From JAWLCA01 sp050485905 (lineage in GTDB: Bacteria > Pseudomonadota > Alphaproteobacteria > Rhodobacterales > Rhodobacteraceae): a stretch of DNA of 15,358 nt. Positions 7,058 to 14,628 of this stretch are shown piece after piece. The notes under the pieces are model-generated. The model did no database searches. It saw nothing but the letters and a program-made list of their open reading frames with translations, and was not told where the DNA came from. A program made the position numbers and the translations under genes. The stretch is from the NCBI GenBank assembly GCA_050485905.1, contig JBJHCH010000094.1:1-15358 (forward strand), in the 5' to 3' direction. The number at the start of each line of letters is the position of its first letter. The first letter of the stretch is position 1.

Positions 7058-7700
7058 GCGACTGATCCGCCGCGTCCTGCCTCAGCCGCGTCTCGAACGC
7101 GCGGCTGATATGGGTGCGGAGCGTAGCATAGGCCGCATCGCCGTCGCCCTCCGAAATCGCATCGACGATGGCTGCATGTTCGTCCAGCGTCGCCTCGGTC
7201 CGCCCCTCGGCCGCCAGCGATGTGGTCGCCATAAGCGACATCGAGCGATAGACGAGATCGAGTTGCTGAACCAGATAGCGGTTGTGCGAGGCGAGGTGGA
7301 TTTGCTTGTGGAACCGCCGGTTCGCCTGCGACATCGCCTGCGGGTCACCGGTCAGCGCGCGATCCTCCTCGACCATGTGGCGCAGGACGCGCACTTCTTC
7401 CTCGGTCGCGTGCTTCGCCGCCAGACGGGCCGCCAGCCCCTCCAGTTCCGCGCGCACCACGTAAAGCTCTGCCAACTGGTTGTGATCGAGCGAGGCGACG
7501 ATCAGGCTGCGGCCGTCGCGGGTCAGCATCGACTGGGTTTCCAGCCGCTGCAGCGCCTCACGCACCGGGGTCCGCGACACGCCGAAACGGTCGGCAAGTT
7601 CCGATTCCACCAGCCGGTCGCCGGGACGGTAGATGCCGGTATCTATCGCGTCCAGGATCAGGCTATAGGCATCCCGGTGCACCGGCTTCGCATCGCGCAT
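7050..7700 (-). CDS. GntR-family transcriptional regulator, FCD (FadR) subfamily
   Basis: A 216-residue repressor-type protein. The winged helix is at about 8-70, with the GntR signature YRPGDRLVESELADRFGVS (24-42) and RTPVREALQRLE (43-54). The all-helical FCD ligand domain (about 75-205) keeps the metal/ligand residues in NRRFH (N127, H131), DEH (H175) and RTH (H197). FCD members usually sense organic acids or sugars and repress neighbouring catabolic genes. The target here is not obvious: the glycosyltransferase is convergent and the HAD gene is divergent. A strong palindrome covers its own start, pointing to autoregulation. The ATG at 7700 is the only start that keeps the whole N-terminal helix. 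The effector cannot be inferred. Confidence 0.93.
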   Translation of the reverse strand: MRDAKPVHRDAYSLILDAIDTGIYRPGDRLVESELADRFGVSRTPVREALQRLETQSMLTRDGRSLIVASLDHNQLAELYVVRAELEGLAARLAAKHATEEEVRVLRHMVEEDRALTGDPQAMSQANRRFHKQIHLASHNRYLVQQLDLVYRSMSLMATTSLAAEGRTEATLDEHAAIVDAISEGDGDAAYATLRTHISRAFETRLRQDAADQSPA

Positions 7701-7724
7701 TGTATCCCCCTGTATACAATGCGC
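7695..7724. promoter_or_regulatory. 30-bp palindromic operator over the gntR start
   Basis: Perfect 11-bp arms GCGCATTGTAT (7695-7705) and ATACAATGCGC (7714-7724) flank an 8-bp centre. The core TTGTAT...ATACAA and the internal TGTATACA resemble sites of FCD-type GntR regulators. The gntR start codon (7700-7698) is inside the left arm, so bound repressor would block transcription and the start of translation together. The HAD gene starts 73 bases to the right and could also be affected. Confidence 0.65.
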
Positions 7725-7763
7725 ACCCTAAGCAAAGATCGCCGCCCCGATCAAGGTCGCGGC

Positions 7764-7792
7764 TTGCCGCACGCCGGGCGCTGCGATAGCAG
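7764..7792 (+). promoter_or_regulatory. Weak candidate promoter before the HAD gene
   Basis: TTGCCG (7764-7769), 17 bases, TAGCAG (7787-7792). Transcription would start at about the ATG itself (7798), giving a leaderless or nearly leaderless message. Pattern match only. Confidence 0.2.
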
Positions 7793-7797
7793 GCGGC

Positions 7798-8448
7798 ATG
7801 GTTGCACAGAATTTCTCGCATGTCGGCGGCTGGGTCTTTGACCTGGACAACACGCTCTACCCGCCCGAGGCGCGGCTGTTCGAGCAGATCGACCTCCGCA
7901 TGACTGACTATGTGATGCGCGAATTGCGGCTGGACCGGGCCGAGGCCGACCGGTTGCGCCACAGCTACTGGCGCGATTACGGCACCACACTGGCGGGGCT
8001 GATGGATCGCCACGGCATCGACCCCGACCCGTTTCTGATCGAGGTGCACGAGATCAGCTTCGACGCCCTGACACCCGATACGGAGCTTGCCGCCCGCATC
8101 CGCGCCCTGCCCGGCCGGCGCATCGTCTACACCAACGCCTCGGCCCCCTATGCCCACCGGGTACTGGAGGCGCGCGGTCTGGCAGGACTGTTCGACGGAG
8201 TCTATGGCGTGGAACATGCGGGCTTCCGCCCCAAGCCGCAGCGCGATGCCTTCGAGGCGATCTTTGCAATGAGCGGTATCGAACCCGGCACTGCCGCGAT
8301 GTTCGAGGACGATCCGCGCAACCTCGCCGCACCCCATGCGATGGGGATGCGCACGGTGCATGTCGCACCGGCGGCCGACCCGGCCCCGCATATCCACCAT
8401 CATACCGACGATCTGGCGCGCTTCCTGTCGCTGCTCGCGGACGGATGA
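7798..8448 (+). CDS. HAD-family pyrimidine 5'-nucleotidase
   Basis: A 216-residue HAD phosphatase of the SDT1/pyrimidine 5'-nucleotidase type, which dephosphorylates UMP/CMP-like nucleotides in the cytoplasm. Motif I is FDLDNTLYPP (nucleophile D15, acid D17), motif II YTNAS (T112, N113), motif III PKPQ (K146) and motif IV MFEDDPRN (D171, D172); all are intact. The DLDNTLYPP form with FRPKPQ is characteristic of this subgroup, and the helical cap at about 25-100 is the usual C1 type. The tail is His-rich (HIHHHTDD, about 198-205), which may be metal-binding or incidental. The ATG at 7798 has only a weak AGG upstream. It is divergent from gntR and followed by the small membrane protein. Substrate preference is assigned from the family only. 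Confidence 0.85.
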   Translation: MVAQNFSHVGGWVFDLDNTLYPPEARLFEQIDLRMTDYVMRELRLDRAEADRLRHSYWRDYGTTLAGLMDRHGIDPDPFLIEVHEISFDALTPDTELAARIRALPGRRIVYTNASAPYAHRVLEARGLAGLFDGVYGVEHAGFRPKPQRDAFEAIFAMSGIEPGTAAMFEDDPRNLAAPHAMGMRTVHVAPAADPAPHIHHHTDDLARFLSLLADG

Positions 8449-8526
8449 ATGCTGCACTGCGGCATCGCGCCGCTGGTCGAAAGACCCCTTTTCGCCTATA
8501 GTCACCGGGCGAACAGGAGTGATGAG

Positions 8527-8811
8527 ATGACCTCGGAAAAGCTGGCCCGCTTTGGCCTCGACCGTTTCAGCATGCCCCGGCCGTCGCTGCCACGTCTGAC
8601 GCGGCGCAGCTTCTACCGGGTGCCGGTGCTGGGCTGGATCGCGCGCGATCTGATCGAGGGCGATGCGGATAACATCTGGTATCTGCTCGCCGCCATCCTC
8701 TGCCTGTGGATCATGGCGATCATGACCTGGGGCCTGCCCGCACTCTACCTGCCTGCGGTCATCGCCGCGCCGCTGGTCATGGTGCTGCTCGTCATCATCA
8801 CGCTGGGCTAG
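8527..8811 (+). CDS. Small two-helix membrane protein of unknown function
   Basis: I do not recognise this 94-residue protein. The N-terminal half (1-48) is basic and proline-containing (MPRPSLPRLTRRSF). Two hydrophobic segments at about 49-68 and 71-92 form a tight hairpin that ends the protein (VMVLLVIITLG). No cysteine pair, histidine cluster or signal-peptide cleavage site is apparent. AGGAG seven bases upstream makes ATG 8527 the clear start; an in-frame ATG at 8449, right after the HAD stop, would add 26 residues without a ribosome site. TATAGT at 8497-8502 could be a -10 box, but no good -35 precedes it. Good ribosome site, GC-rich codon use and membrane topology support a real gene. 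A role beside the quinone-type hydroxylase is only a guess. Confidence 0.75.
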   Translation: MTSEKLARFGLDRFSMPRPSLPRLTRRSFYRVPVLGWIARDLIEGDADNIWYLLAAILCLWIMAIMTWGLPALYLPAVIAAPLVMVLLVIITLG

Positions 8812-8829
8812 ACAGCGACCAACTGCCGC

Positions 8830-8858
8830 TTGGCGCGGCACCCCGCCGCGGCTATCTG
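8830..8858 (+). promoter_or_regulatory. Candidate promoter of the flavin hydroxylase gene
   Basis: TTGGCG (8830-8835), 17 bases, TATCTG (8853-8858). The start would fall near 8865, about 12 bases before the ATG at 8877 and very close to its GGAGG, so the leader would be very short. Weak pattern evidence; read-through from 8527-8811 is equally possible. Confidence 0.25.
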
Positions 8859-8876
8859 TCGGGGTCGGAGGTGCCG

Positions 8877-10106
8877 ATGCGGCAGACGTGCGACATCATG
8901 ATTTCCGGTGGCGGCGTCGCGGGACTGACCGCGGCGGCGGCCTTTGGCAGCGCGGGTTTTTCGGTGATCTGCGTCGATCCCGCCCCGCCGGTGACAGAGG
9001 AAAGCGCCGAAGGCGCCGACCTGCGGACTACAGCGATCCTGCAGCCCTCGGTCCCGGTGCTGGAGGCTGCAGGGCTTTGGCAGCGGCTCGCCCCCTTCGC
9101 GTCGCCCCTGCAGGTCATGCGGATCGTCGATGCCGGCGGCCCGGTCGCCGAGCCGCGCCTGACGCGGGATTTCGACGCCGCCGACATTTCAGACCAGCCA
9201 TTCGGATGGAACCTGCCGAACTGGCTGCTGCGGCGCGAAATGGTGGCGCGGCTGGCCGAACTGCCCAACGTCGATTTCCGCCCCGGCACCGCCACCGCCC
9301 GCGTGCTGACCCGTCAATTCGAGGCGCTGGTGACGCTGAGCGACGCCAGCCGGATCTCCGCCCGCCTGCTGATCGCCGCCGACGGCCGCAACTCTCCCGT
9401 CCGTCAGGCGGTCGGCATCGACGTGCGCACCACCCGCTACGGGCAAAAGGCGCTGGCCTTTGCCGTCACCCACCCCGCCCCGCACGGCGGCGTCTCGACC
9501 GAGATACACCGCTCCGGCGGCCCCTTCACATTGGTCCCCCTGCCAGACCGGGACGGGATGCCCTGTTCCGCCGTCGTGTGGATGGAGCGGGGGCCCGATG
9601 CACTGCGCCTCGCCGCCCTCCCCGAGCCGGAATTCGAGGCGGCGATGACCGACCGGTCCTGCCAGCTATTCGGCCCGCTGACGCTGGCCACCCGCCGGAC
9701 GGTCTGGCCGATCATCAGCCAGATCGCCACCCGCTTCGCCGCCGAGCGCACCGCGCTGATCGCCGAAGCCGCCCATGTCGTCCCCCCGATCGGCGCGCAG
9801 GGGCTGAACATGAGCCTGGCCGACACCGGCACGCTGCTCGACCTCGCCACCACGGCGCCCGACTCGCTGGGCGAACCGGCGATGCTGGACCGCTACCACC
9901 GCCGCCGCTGGCCCGAGGTGCAGGCGCGCGTGACCGGAATCGACCTGCTGAACCGCGCCTCGATGGTGGGAACGCCCGTGCTGCGCGACCTGCGCGCGCT
10001 GGGCCTTGACGTGCTTTACGGCGCAGCGCCGGTGCGGAAGGCGCTGATGCGCGTCGGTATGGGCACGGGGATGGGCGCCGGCGCGGGATTTGCTGGCGCC
10101 GGTTGA
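8877..10106 (+). CDS. UbiH/UbiF/COQ6-family FAD-dependent hydroxylase
   Basis: A 409-residue class A flavin monooxygenase, most likely hydroxylating the ring of a ubiquinone precursor at the inner membrane face using O2 and NAD(P)H. The FAD-binding GGGVAG is at 11-16, the DG motif AADGRNSPVRQAVG at 168-180, and the second FAD motif IAEAAHVVPPIGAQGLNMSLAD at about 295-316. The usual GD of that motif is replaced by AE, as I recall from alphaproteobacterial UbiH-like proteins, and PPIGAQGLN is diagnostic of the UbiH/COQ6 group. Length is normal. The tail is unusually Gly/Met/Ala-rich. GGAGG six bases upstream fixes the ATG at 8877, although the frame is open further left. Which ring position it modifies cannot be told from sequence. 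Confidence 0.9.
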   Translation: MRQTCDIMISGGGVAGLTAAAAFGSAGFSVICVDPAPPVTEESAEGADLRTTAILQPSVPVLEAAGLWQRLAPFASPLQVMRIVDAGGPVAEPRLTRDFDAADISDQPFGWNLPNWLLRREMVARLAELPNVDFRPGTATARVLTRQFEALVTLSDASRISARLLIAADGRNSPVRQAVGIDVRTTRYGQKALAFAVTHPAPHGGVSTEIHRSGGPFTLVPLPDRDGMPCSAVVWMERGPDALRLAALPEPEFEAAMTDRSCQLFGPLTLATRRTVWPIISQIATRFAAERTALIAEAAHVVPPIGAQGLNMSLADTGTLLDLATTAPDSLGEPAMLDRYHRRRWPEVQARVTGIDLLNRASMVGTPVLRDLRALGLDVLYGAAPVRKALMRVGMGTGMGAGAGFAGAG

Positions 10107-10187
10107 AACAGCCTCGGCGCCTCGGCGCTTCCACCGGCCGTTGAAATCGCCTAACCCTGAAGCAAAGACGCTGACGGGGGGAGCGAC

Positions 10188-12467
10188 ATGGAAGAGGCAC
10201 GGCAGGACAGCGCGCGGCAGGCGGCGCTGGATTATCACGAATTCCCGAAACCCGGAAAGCTGGCGGTGGTGGCTACCAAGCCGCTGGCCAACGGCCGCGA
10301 CCTGTCGCGCGCCTATTCGCCGGGCGTCGCCGAGGCCTGCCTTGAAATCAAGGCCGACCCCGCCACCGCCACCCGCTACACCGCCCGCGGCAACCTTGTC
10401 GCCGTGGTCTCGAACGGCACCGCCGTTCTGGGCCTCGGCAACATCGGCGCGCTAGCCTCGAAGCCGGTGATGGAGGGCAAGGCGGTCCTGTTCAAGAAAT
10501 TCGCCAATATCGACTGTTTCGACATCGAGTTGAACGAGTCCGATCCCGAGAAGCTGGCCGAGATCGTCTGCGCGCTGGAACCGACCTTCGGCGCGATCAA
10601 CCTTGAAGACATCAAGGCGCCCGACTGCTTCGTGGTCGAACGGATCTGCCGCGAGCGGATGAACATTCCTGTCTTCCACGACGACCAGCACGGCACAGCC
10701 ATCGTTGTCGGTGCCGCCGCCACCAACGCGCTGCGCGTCGCGGGAAAAAGCTTCGAGGAGATCAAGCTCGTCTCCACCGGCGGCGGGGCGGCGGGCATCG
10801 CCTGCCTGAACATGCTGGTGAAACTTGGCGTGCGGCGCGAGAATATCTGGCTCTGCGACATCCACGGGCTGGTGTACGAGGGGCGCGAGGCGGACATGAA
10901 CCCGCAAAAGGCCGCCTATGCCCAGCCGACCGACCTGCGCACGCTGGACGATGTGATCGGCGGGGCGGATCTGTTCCTGGGCCTGTCCGGCCCCGGCGTG
11001 CTGACGGCCGACATGGTGGCAAAGATGGCGCCACGGCCGATCATCTTCGCGCTCGCCAACCCGAACCCCGAGATCATGCCAGAGGCCGCCCGCGCCGTGG
11101 CCCCGGATGCGATCATCGCCACCGGCCGGTCGGATTACCCGAACCAGGTCAACAACGTGCTGTGCTTTCCCTTCATCTTTCGCGGCGCGCTGGACGTCGG
11201 CGCGACCGAGATCAACGACGAGATGAAGATCGCCTGCATCGAGGGAATCGCGGCACTGGCCCGCGCCACCACATCGGCCGAAGCCGCCGCCGCCTATCGC
11301 GGCGAGCAGATGACATTTGGCGCCGACTACCTGATCCCCAAGCCCTTCGATCCCCGCCTCATGGGCATCGTCGCCAGCGCCGTCGCCGGGGCGGCGATGG
11401 AGTCGGGCGTGGCGACCCGGCCGATCCCCGACATGGCGGCCTACAAGACCCGGCTCGACGGCTCGGTCTTCCGTTCTGCCCTGATCATGCGCCCGGTGTT
11501 CGAGGCCGCGCGGTCGGCCAGCCGCCGCATCGTCTTTGCCGAGGGCGAGGACGAGCGCGTGCTGCGTGCCGCCCATGCGATCATGGAGGAAACCACCGAA
11601 GTGCCGATCCTGATCGGCCGGCCCGAGGTGATCGCCATGCGCTGCGAGCGCGCCGGCCTGCCGATCCGGCCCGAGACCGACTTTCAGATCGTCAACCCCG
11701 AGGACGACCCCCGCTACCGCGAATACTGGGAGACCTATCACGCGCTGCTGGAACGCAGCGGCGTCACCCCCGACATCGCCCGCGCGGTGCTGCGCACAAA
11801 TTCCACCGCCATCGGCGCGGTGATGGTCCATCGCGGAGAGGCCGACAGCCTCATCTGCGGCACCTTTGGCCAGTATCTGTGGCACTTGAACTACGTCCGC
11901 CAAATCCTTGCCCGCGAAGGGCTTCGCCCCCAGGGCGCCCTCTCCCTCGTGATCCAGGATCAGGGGCCGTTGTTCGTCGCCGACACGCAGATCAACGCCG
12001 AACCGACGCCGGAACAGATCCGCGACACCGCCGTCGCCGCTGCCCGCCACGTCCGCCGCTTCGGCATCACGCCGCGGGTCGCGATGTGCTCCTCCTCGCA
12101 GTTCGGCAACCTCGACAACGACAGCGGCCGGCGGATGCGCGCGGCGATGGCGCTGCTGGACCGGATCGAACCCGATTTCGACTACGAGGGCGAGATGACG
12201 CTCGACGCAGCACTCGACCCCGACCTGCGCAACCGGATCTTCCCCAACGCCCGATTTGCGGAACCGGCGAACGTGCTGATCTTTGCCAATACCGACGCGG
12301 CCAGCGGCGTGCGCAACATCCTGAAGATGCGTGGCGGCGGGCTGGAGGTGGGGCCGATCCTGATGGGTATGGGCAACAAGGCGCATATCGTCACCCCCTC
12401 GATCACCGCGCGGGGCTTGCTCAACGTCTCGGCGCTGGCCGGCACGCCGGTGTCGATCTACGGCTGA
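10188..12467 (+). CDS. maeB: NADP-dependent malic enzyme, MaeB type (malic enzyme + phosphotransacetylase-like domain)
   Basis: A 759-residue cytoplasmic enzyme that decarboxylates malate to pyruvate and makes NADPH. The malic-enzyme half (1 to about 425) has the catalytic YSPGVAEAC (Y43), GNIGALASKPVMEGKAVLFKK (about 85-104), metal-ligand LEDI (E140, D141), FHDDQHGTA (D165, D166), the Rossmann STGGGAAG (196-203) and ANPNPEIMPE (290-299). The C-terminal part (about 430-755) is the phosphotransacetylase-like domain of long MaeB enzymes, with FAEGEDERVLRAA and NSTAIGAVMVHRGEADSL; in characterised MaeB it is regulatory, responding to acetyl-CoA, and not an active Pta. Length matches the family (about 750-770). 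A strong GGGGGAG lies just upstream of ATG 10188. The gene follows the hydroxylase by 81 bases and precedes prpE, suggesting shared C3/C4 metabolism. Confidence 0.96.
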   Translation: MEEARQDSARQAALDYHEFPKPGKLAVVATKPLANGRDLSRAYSPGVAEACLEIKADPATATRYTARGNLVAVVSNGTAVLGLGNIGALASKPVMEGKAVLFKKFANIDCFDIELNESDPEKLAEIVCALEPTFGAINLEDIKAPDCFVVERICRERMNIPVFHDDQHGTAIVVGAAATNALRVAGKSFEEIKLVSTGGGAAGIACLNMLVKLGVRRENIWLCDIHGLVYEGREADMNPQKAAYAQPTDLRTLDDVIGGADLFLGLSGPGVLTADMVAKMAPRPIIFALANPNPEIMPEAARAVAPDAIIATGRSDYPNQVNNVLCFPFIFRGALDVGATEINDEMKIACIEGIAALARATTSAEAAAAYRGEQMTFGADYLIPKPFDPRLMGIVASAVAGAAMESGVATRPIPDMAAYKTRLDGSVFRSALIMRPVFEAARSASRRIVFAEGEDERVLRAAHAIMEETTEVPILIGRPEVIAMRCERAGLPIRPETDFQIVNPEDDPRYREYWETYHALLERSGVTPDIARAVLRTNSTAIGAVMVHRGEADSLICGTFGQYLWHLNYVRQILAREGLRPQGALSLVIQDQGPLFVADTQINAEPTPEQIRDTAVAAARHVRRFGITPRVAMCSSSQFGNLDNDSGRRMRAAMALLDRIEPDFDYEGEMTLDAALDPDLRNRIFPNARFAEPANVLIFANTDAASGVRNILKMRGGGLEVGPILMGMGNKAHIVTPSITARGLLNVSALAGTPVSIYG

Positions 12468-12492
12468 GGCGCGGTTAGCGCAAACCGTGACA

Positions 12493-12520
12493 CGGCGCCG
12501 CAGACCATCCCGCGGCGCCG
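12493..12520 (+). terminator. GC-rich hairpin after maeB
   Basis: Perfect 9-bp arms CGGCGCCGC (12493-12501) and GCGGCGCCG (12512-12520) with a 10-base loop, 26 bases after the maeB stop. There is no T tract, so it is either a non-classical terminator or a stem that stabilises the maeB message end. Confidence 0.4.
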
Positions 12521-12523
12521 GGC

Positions 12524-12551
12524 TTGCCTGACGCCGCGCGCGTGGCATAAG
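12524..12551 (+). promoter_or_regulatory. Weak candidate promoter of prpE
   Basis: TTGCCT (12524-12529), 16 bases, CATAAG (12546-12551), between the maeB hairpin and the prpE ribosome site. The CATA-G -10 resembles the one proposed for carA. Weak. Confidence 0.25.
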
Positions 12552-12576
12552 GGCGCGAGTGCAGGGAGGGTATACG

Positions 12577-14472
12577 ATGGCATACGCAGACCTCTACACC
12601 GGCTGGAAATCGGACCCGGAAGGGTTCTGGATGCAGGCCGCCCAAGCCATCGACTGGGACCGCCCGCCATCCCGCGCCTATTTCGCCGACAACGGCCCGG
12701 TGGGCGAATGGTATGCCGACGGGTTGGTCAACACCTGCTGGAACGCGGTGGACCGCCATGTGCAGGCCGGCCACGGCGACCGCATCGCGATCATCCACGA
12801 CAGCCCGATCACCCGCTCGGTCCGCAGCCTGACCTATGCCGAGCTGCGCGACCGCGTGGCGCTGCTGGCCGGGGCGCTGCGGGCAAGGGGCATCGAAAAG
12901 GGCGACCGTGTCATCATCTACATGCCGATGGTGCCAGAGGCGGTGGAGGCGATGCTGGCCTGCGCCCGCCTCGGCGCGATTCATTCCGTCGTCTTCGGCG
13001 GCTTCGCGGCAAACGAACTCGCCACGCGGATCGACGACGCGAAACCCAAGGCGATCATCGCCGCCTCCTGCGGGCTGGAGCCGGGCCGCGTCGTCCACTA
13101 CAAGCCGCTGATCGACGGCGCCATCGACATCGCCACCCACAAGCCCGACTTCTGCGTGATCTTCCAACGCGAGCAGGAGGTGGCAAAGCTCACCCCCGGC
13201 CGCGACCACGACTGGCATGAGATCCAGGCCGGCATCACCCCCGCCGACTGCGTCCCGGTCGAGGGCAACCACCCGGCCTATATCCTCTACACCTCTGGCA
13301 CCACCGGCCAGCCAAAGGGCGTGGTGCGCCACACCGCCGGGCATCTGGTGGCGCTGAACTGGACGATGAAGAACATCTACGGCGTGGACCCGGGAGAGGT
13401 GTTCTGGGCCGCATCCGACGTGGGCTGGGTCGTCGGCCACAGCTACATCTGCTATGCGCCGCTGATCCACGGCAACACCACCGTGGTGTTCGAGGGAAAG
13501 CCGGTCGGCACCCCCGACGCCGGCACCTTCTGGCGCGTGATCCAGGACCACCGTGTCGCCAGCTTCTTCACCGCCCCCACCGCCTTCCGCGCGATCAAGC
13601 GTGAGGATCCGAAGGGCACGCTGATCGCCGATTACGACCTTTCCAGCCTGCGCACGCTCTATCTGGCGGGCGAACGCGCCGACCCCGATACGGTCGTCTG
13701 GGCGCAGGAAAAGCTGGGCGTGCCGGTGATCGACCACTGGTGGCAGACCGAAACCGGCTGGCCCATCGTCGCCAACCCGATGGGGGTGGAGCCGCTGCCG
13801 GTCAAGATGGGCAGCCCCTCGGTCGCCATGCCCGGCTGGGACGTGCAGGTGCTGGACGAGGCCGGCCATCCCGTCGCCCCCGGCACACTGGGCGCCATCG
13901 CGGTAAAACTGCCCCTGCCCCCCGGCACCCTGCCAACGCTGTGGAACGCCGAGGATCGGTTCCGCAAAAGCTACCTCAGCCACTTCCCCGGCTATTACGA
14001 GACGGGCGATGCCGGCTATATCGACGCCGACGGCTACCTCTACATCATGGCGCGCACCGATGACGTGATCAACGTCGCCGGTCACCGCCTGTCCACCGGC
14101 GCGATGGAAGAGGTGCTGGCCAGCCACCCCGACGTGGGCGAATGCGCCGTGATCGGCGTGGCGGACGAATTGAAGGGCCAGGTCCCCGTGGGCTTCCTGT
14201 GCCTGAACAAGGGCGCAACCAAGCCGCATGATCAGGTCATCGCCGAATGCGTGGCGCTGGTGCGCGACCGGATCGGCCCGGTGGCCGCCTTCAAGCGCGC
14301 GCTGGTTGTCGATCGGCTGCCGAAAACCCGGTCAGGCAAGATCCTGCGCGCCACGATGGTGAAGATCGCGGATGGCGAACCGTTCAAGCCGCCGGCCACC
14401 ATCGACGACCCCGCGATCCTTGATGAAATCGCCGCCGCATTGCAGGTCGATCTGCCCCGCCAACCCGGCTGA
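12577..14472 (+). CDS. prpE: Propionyl-CoA synthetase (acyl-CoA synthetase, PrpE type)
   Basis: A 631-residue ANL adenylating enzyme that makes propionyl-CoA from propionate, ATP and CoA in the cytoplasm. The N-terminus has the PrpE/Acs cap with YADGLVNTCWNAVDRH (46-61), closer to PrpE than to acetyl-CoA synthetase. Core motifs: YTSGTTGQPKGVV (238-250), DHWWQTETGWP (386-396), YYETGDAGYIDADGY (473-487), RTDDVINVAGHRLSTG (493-508) and KTRSGKILR (583-591) with catalytic K588. Length matches characterised PrpE (about 628). AGGGAGGG six bases upstream fixes ATG 12577; an in-frame GTG at 12559 is unlikely. No prpBCD (methylcitrate) genes are adjacent, so propionyl-CoA may go through methylmalonyl-CoA to succinyl-CoA, and thence malate and the MaeB reaction. 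Activity on acetate is possible. Confidence 0.93.
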   Translation: MAYADLYTGWKSDPEGFWMQAAQAIDWDRPPSRAYFADNGPVGEWYADGLVNTCWNAVDRHVQAGHGDRIAIIHDSPITRSVRSLTYAELRDRVALLAGALRARGIEKGDRVIIYMPMVPEAVEAMLACARLGAIHSVVFGGFAANELATRIDDAKPKAIIAASCGLEPGRVVHYKPLIDGAIDIATHKPDFCVIFQREQEVAKLTPGRDHDWHEIQAGITPADCVPVEGNHPAYILYTSGTTGQPKGVVRHTAGHLVALNWTMKNIYGVDPGEVFWAASDVGWVVGHSYICYAPLIHGNTTVVFEGKPVGTPDAGTFWRVIQDHRVASFFTAPTAFRAIKREDPKGTLIADYDLSSLRTLYLAGERADPDTVVWAQEKLGVPVIDHWWQTETGWPIVANPMGVEPLPVKMGSPSVAMPGWDVQVLDEAGHPVAPGTLGAIAVKLPLPPGTLPTLWNAEDRFRKSYLSHFPGYYETGDAGYIDADGYLYIMARTDDVINVAGHRLSTGAMEEVLASHPDVGECAVIGVADELKGQVPVGFLCLNKGATKPHDQVIAECVALVRDRIGPVAAFKRALVVDRLPKTRSGKILRATMVKIADGEPFKPPATIDDPAILDEIAAALQVDLPRQPG

Positions 14473-14525
14473 ACCTCGGCACATGAACCGTTGCGTGCAG
14501 CGCGTTGCGGCCTTGCAAGCGCCGG

Positions 14526-14554
14526 TTGAAGCACGCTCATTTCTCGGCTAGCCT
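14526..14554 (+). promoter_or_regulatory. Candidate promoter of the histidine kinase transcript
   Basis: TTGAAG (14526-14531), then TAGCCT (14549-14554) after 17 bases, or CTAGCC after 16. The start would be near 14561, only a few bases before the ATG of the 20-codon frame at 14566. The region is less GC-rich than its surroundings. Confidence 0.35.
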
Positions 14555-14565
14555 TTCGGTCAGCC

Positions 14566-14628
14566 ATGAAGTCATTTGTCGCGCCCCGAAGCACCAGTTT
14601 GCGGCCTGACCCGAGCGTGTCCGATTGA
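14566..14628 (+). CDS. 20-codon leader frame overlapping the kinase start
   Basis: An ATG at 14566 opens a frame of 20 codons (begins MKSFVAPRSTS) ending in TGA at 14626-14628. The TGA overlaps TTG at 14625-14627, the first possible kinase start, as TTGA. No clear ribosome site precedes the ATG, but the candidate promoter would make the message nearly leaderless. It may be a leader that delivers ribosomes to the TTG, or the true kinase N-terminus separated by a one-base difference. Too short to judge by composition. Confidence 0.3.
   Translation: MKSFVAPRSTSLRPDPSVSD

Noticed and set aside
7663..8841. 392-codon antisense frame across gntR start, HAD gene and small membrane protein gene
   Set aside because: It runs through several real genes and their spacers, and has shadow-type composition with no motif.
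10113..10128. Tandem CTCGGCGC x2 between the hydroxylase gene and maeB
   Set aside because: Two 8-bp copies of GC-rich sequence are easily expected by chance here; no associated structure.
10452..12548. 698-codon open frame antisense to maeB
   Set aside because: A complement shadow of a strongly conserved enzyme gene; no domain is recognisable and composition is atypical.
12475..14229. 584-codon open frame antisense to prpE
   Set aside because: Same reason: high-GC shadow opposite an intact PrpE with all ANL motifs.
10096..14530. GCGCCGGTTGAA shared at 10096-10107 and 14519-14530
   Set aside because: One copy is at the end of a coding region and no -10 box follows it; probably chance.
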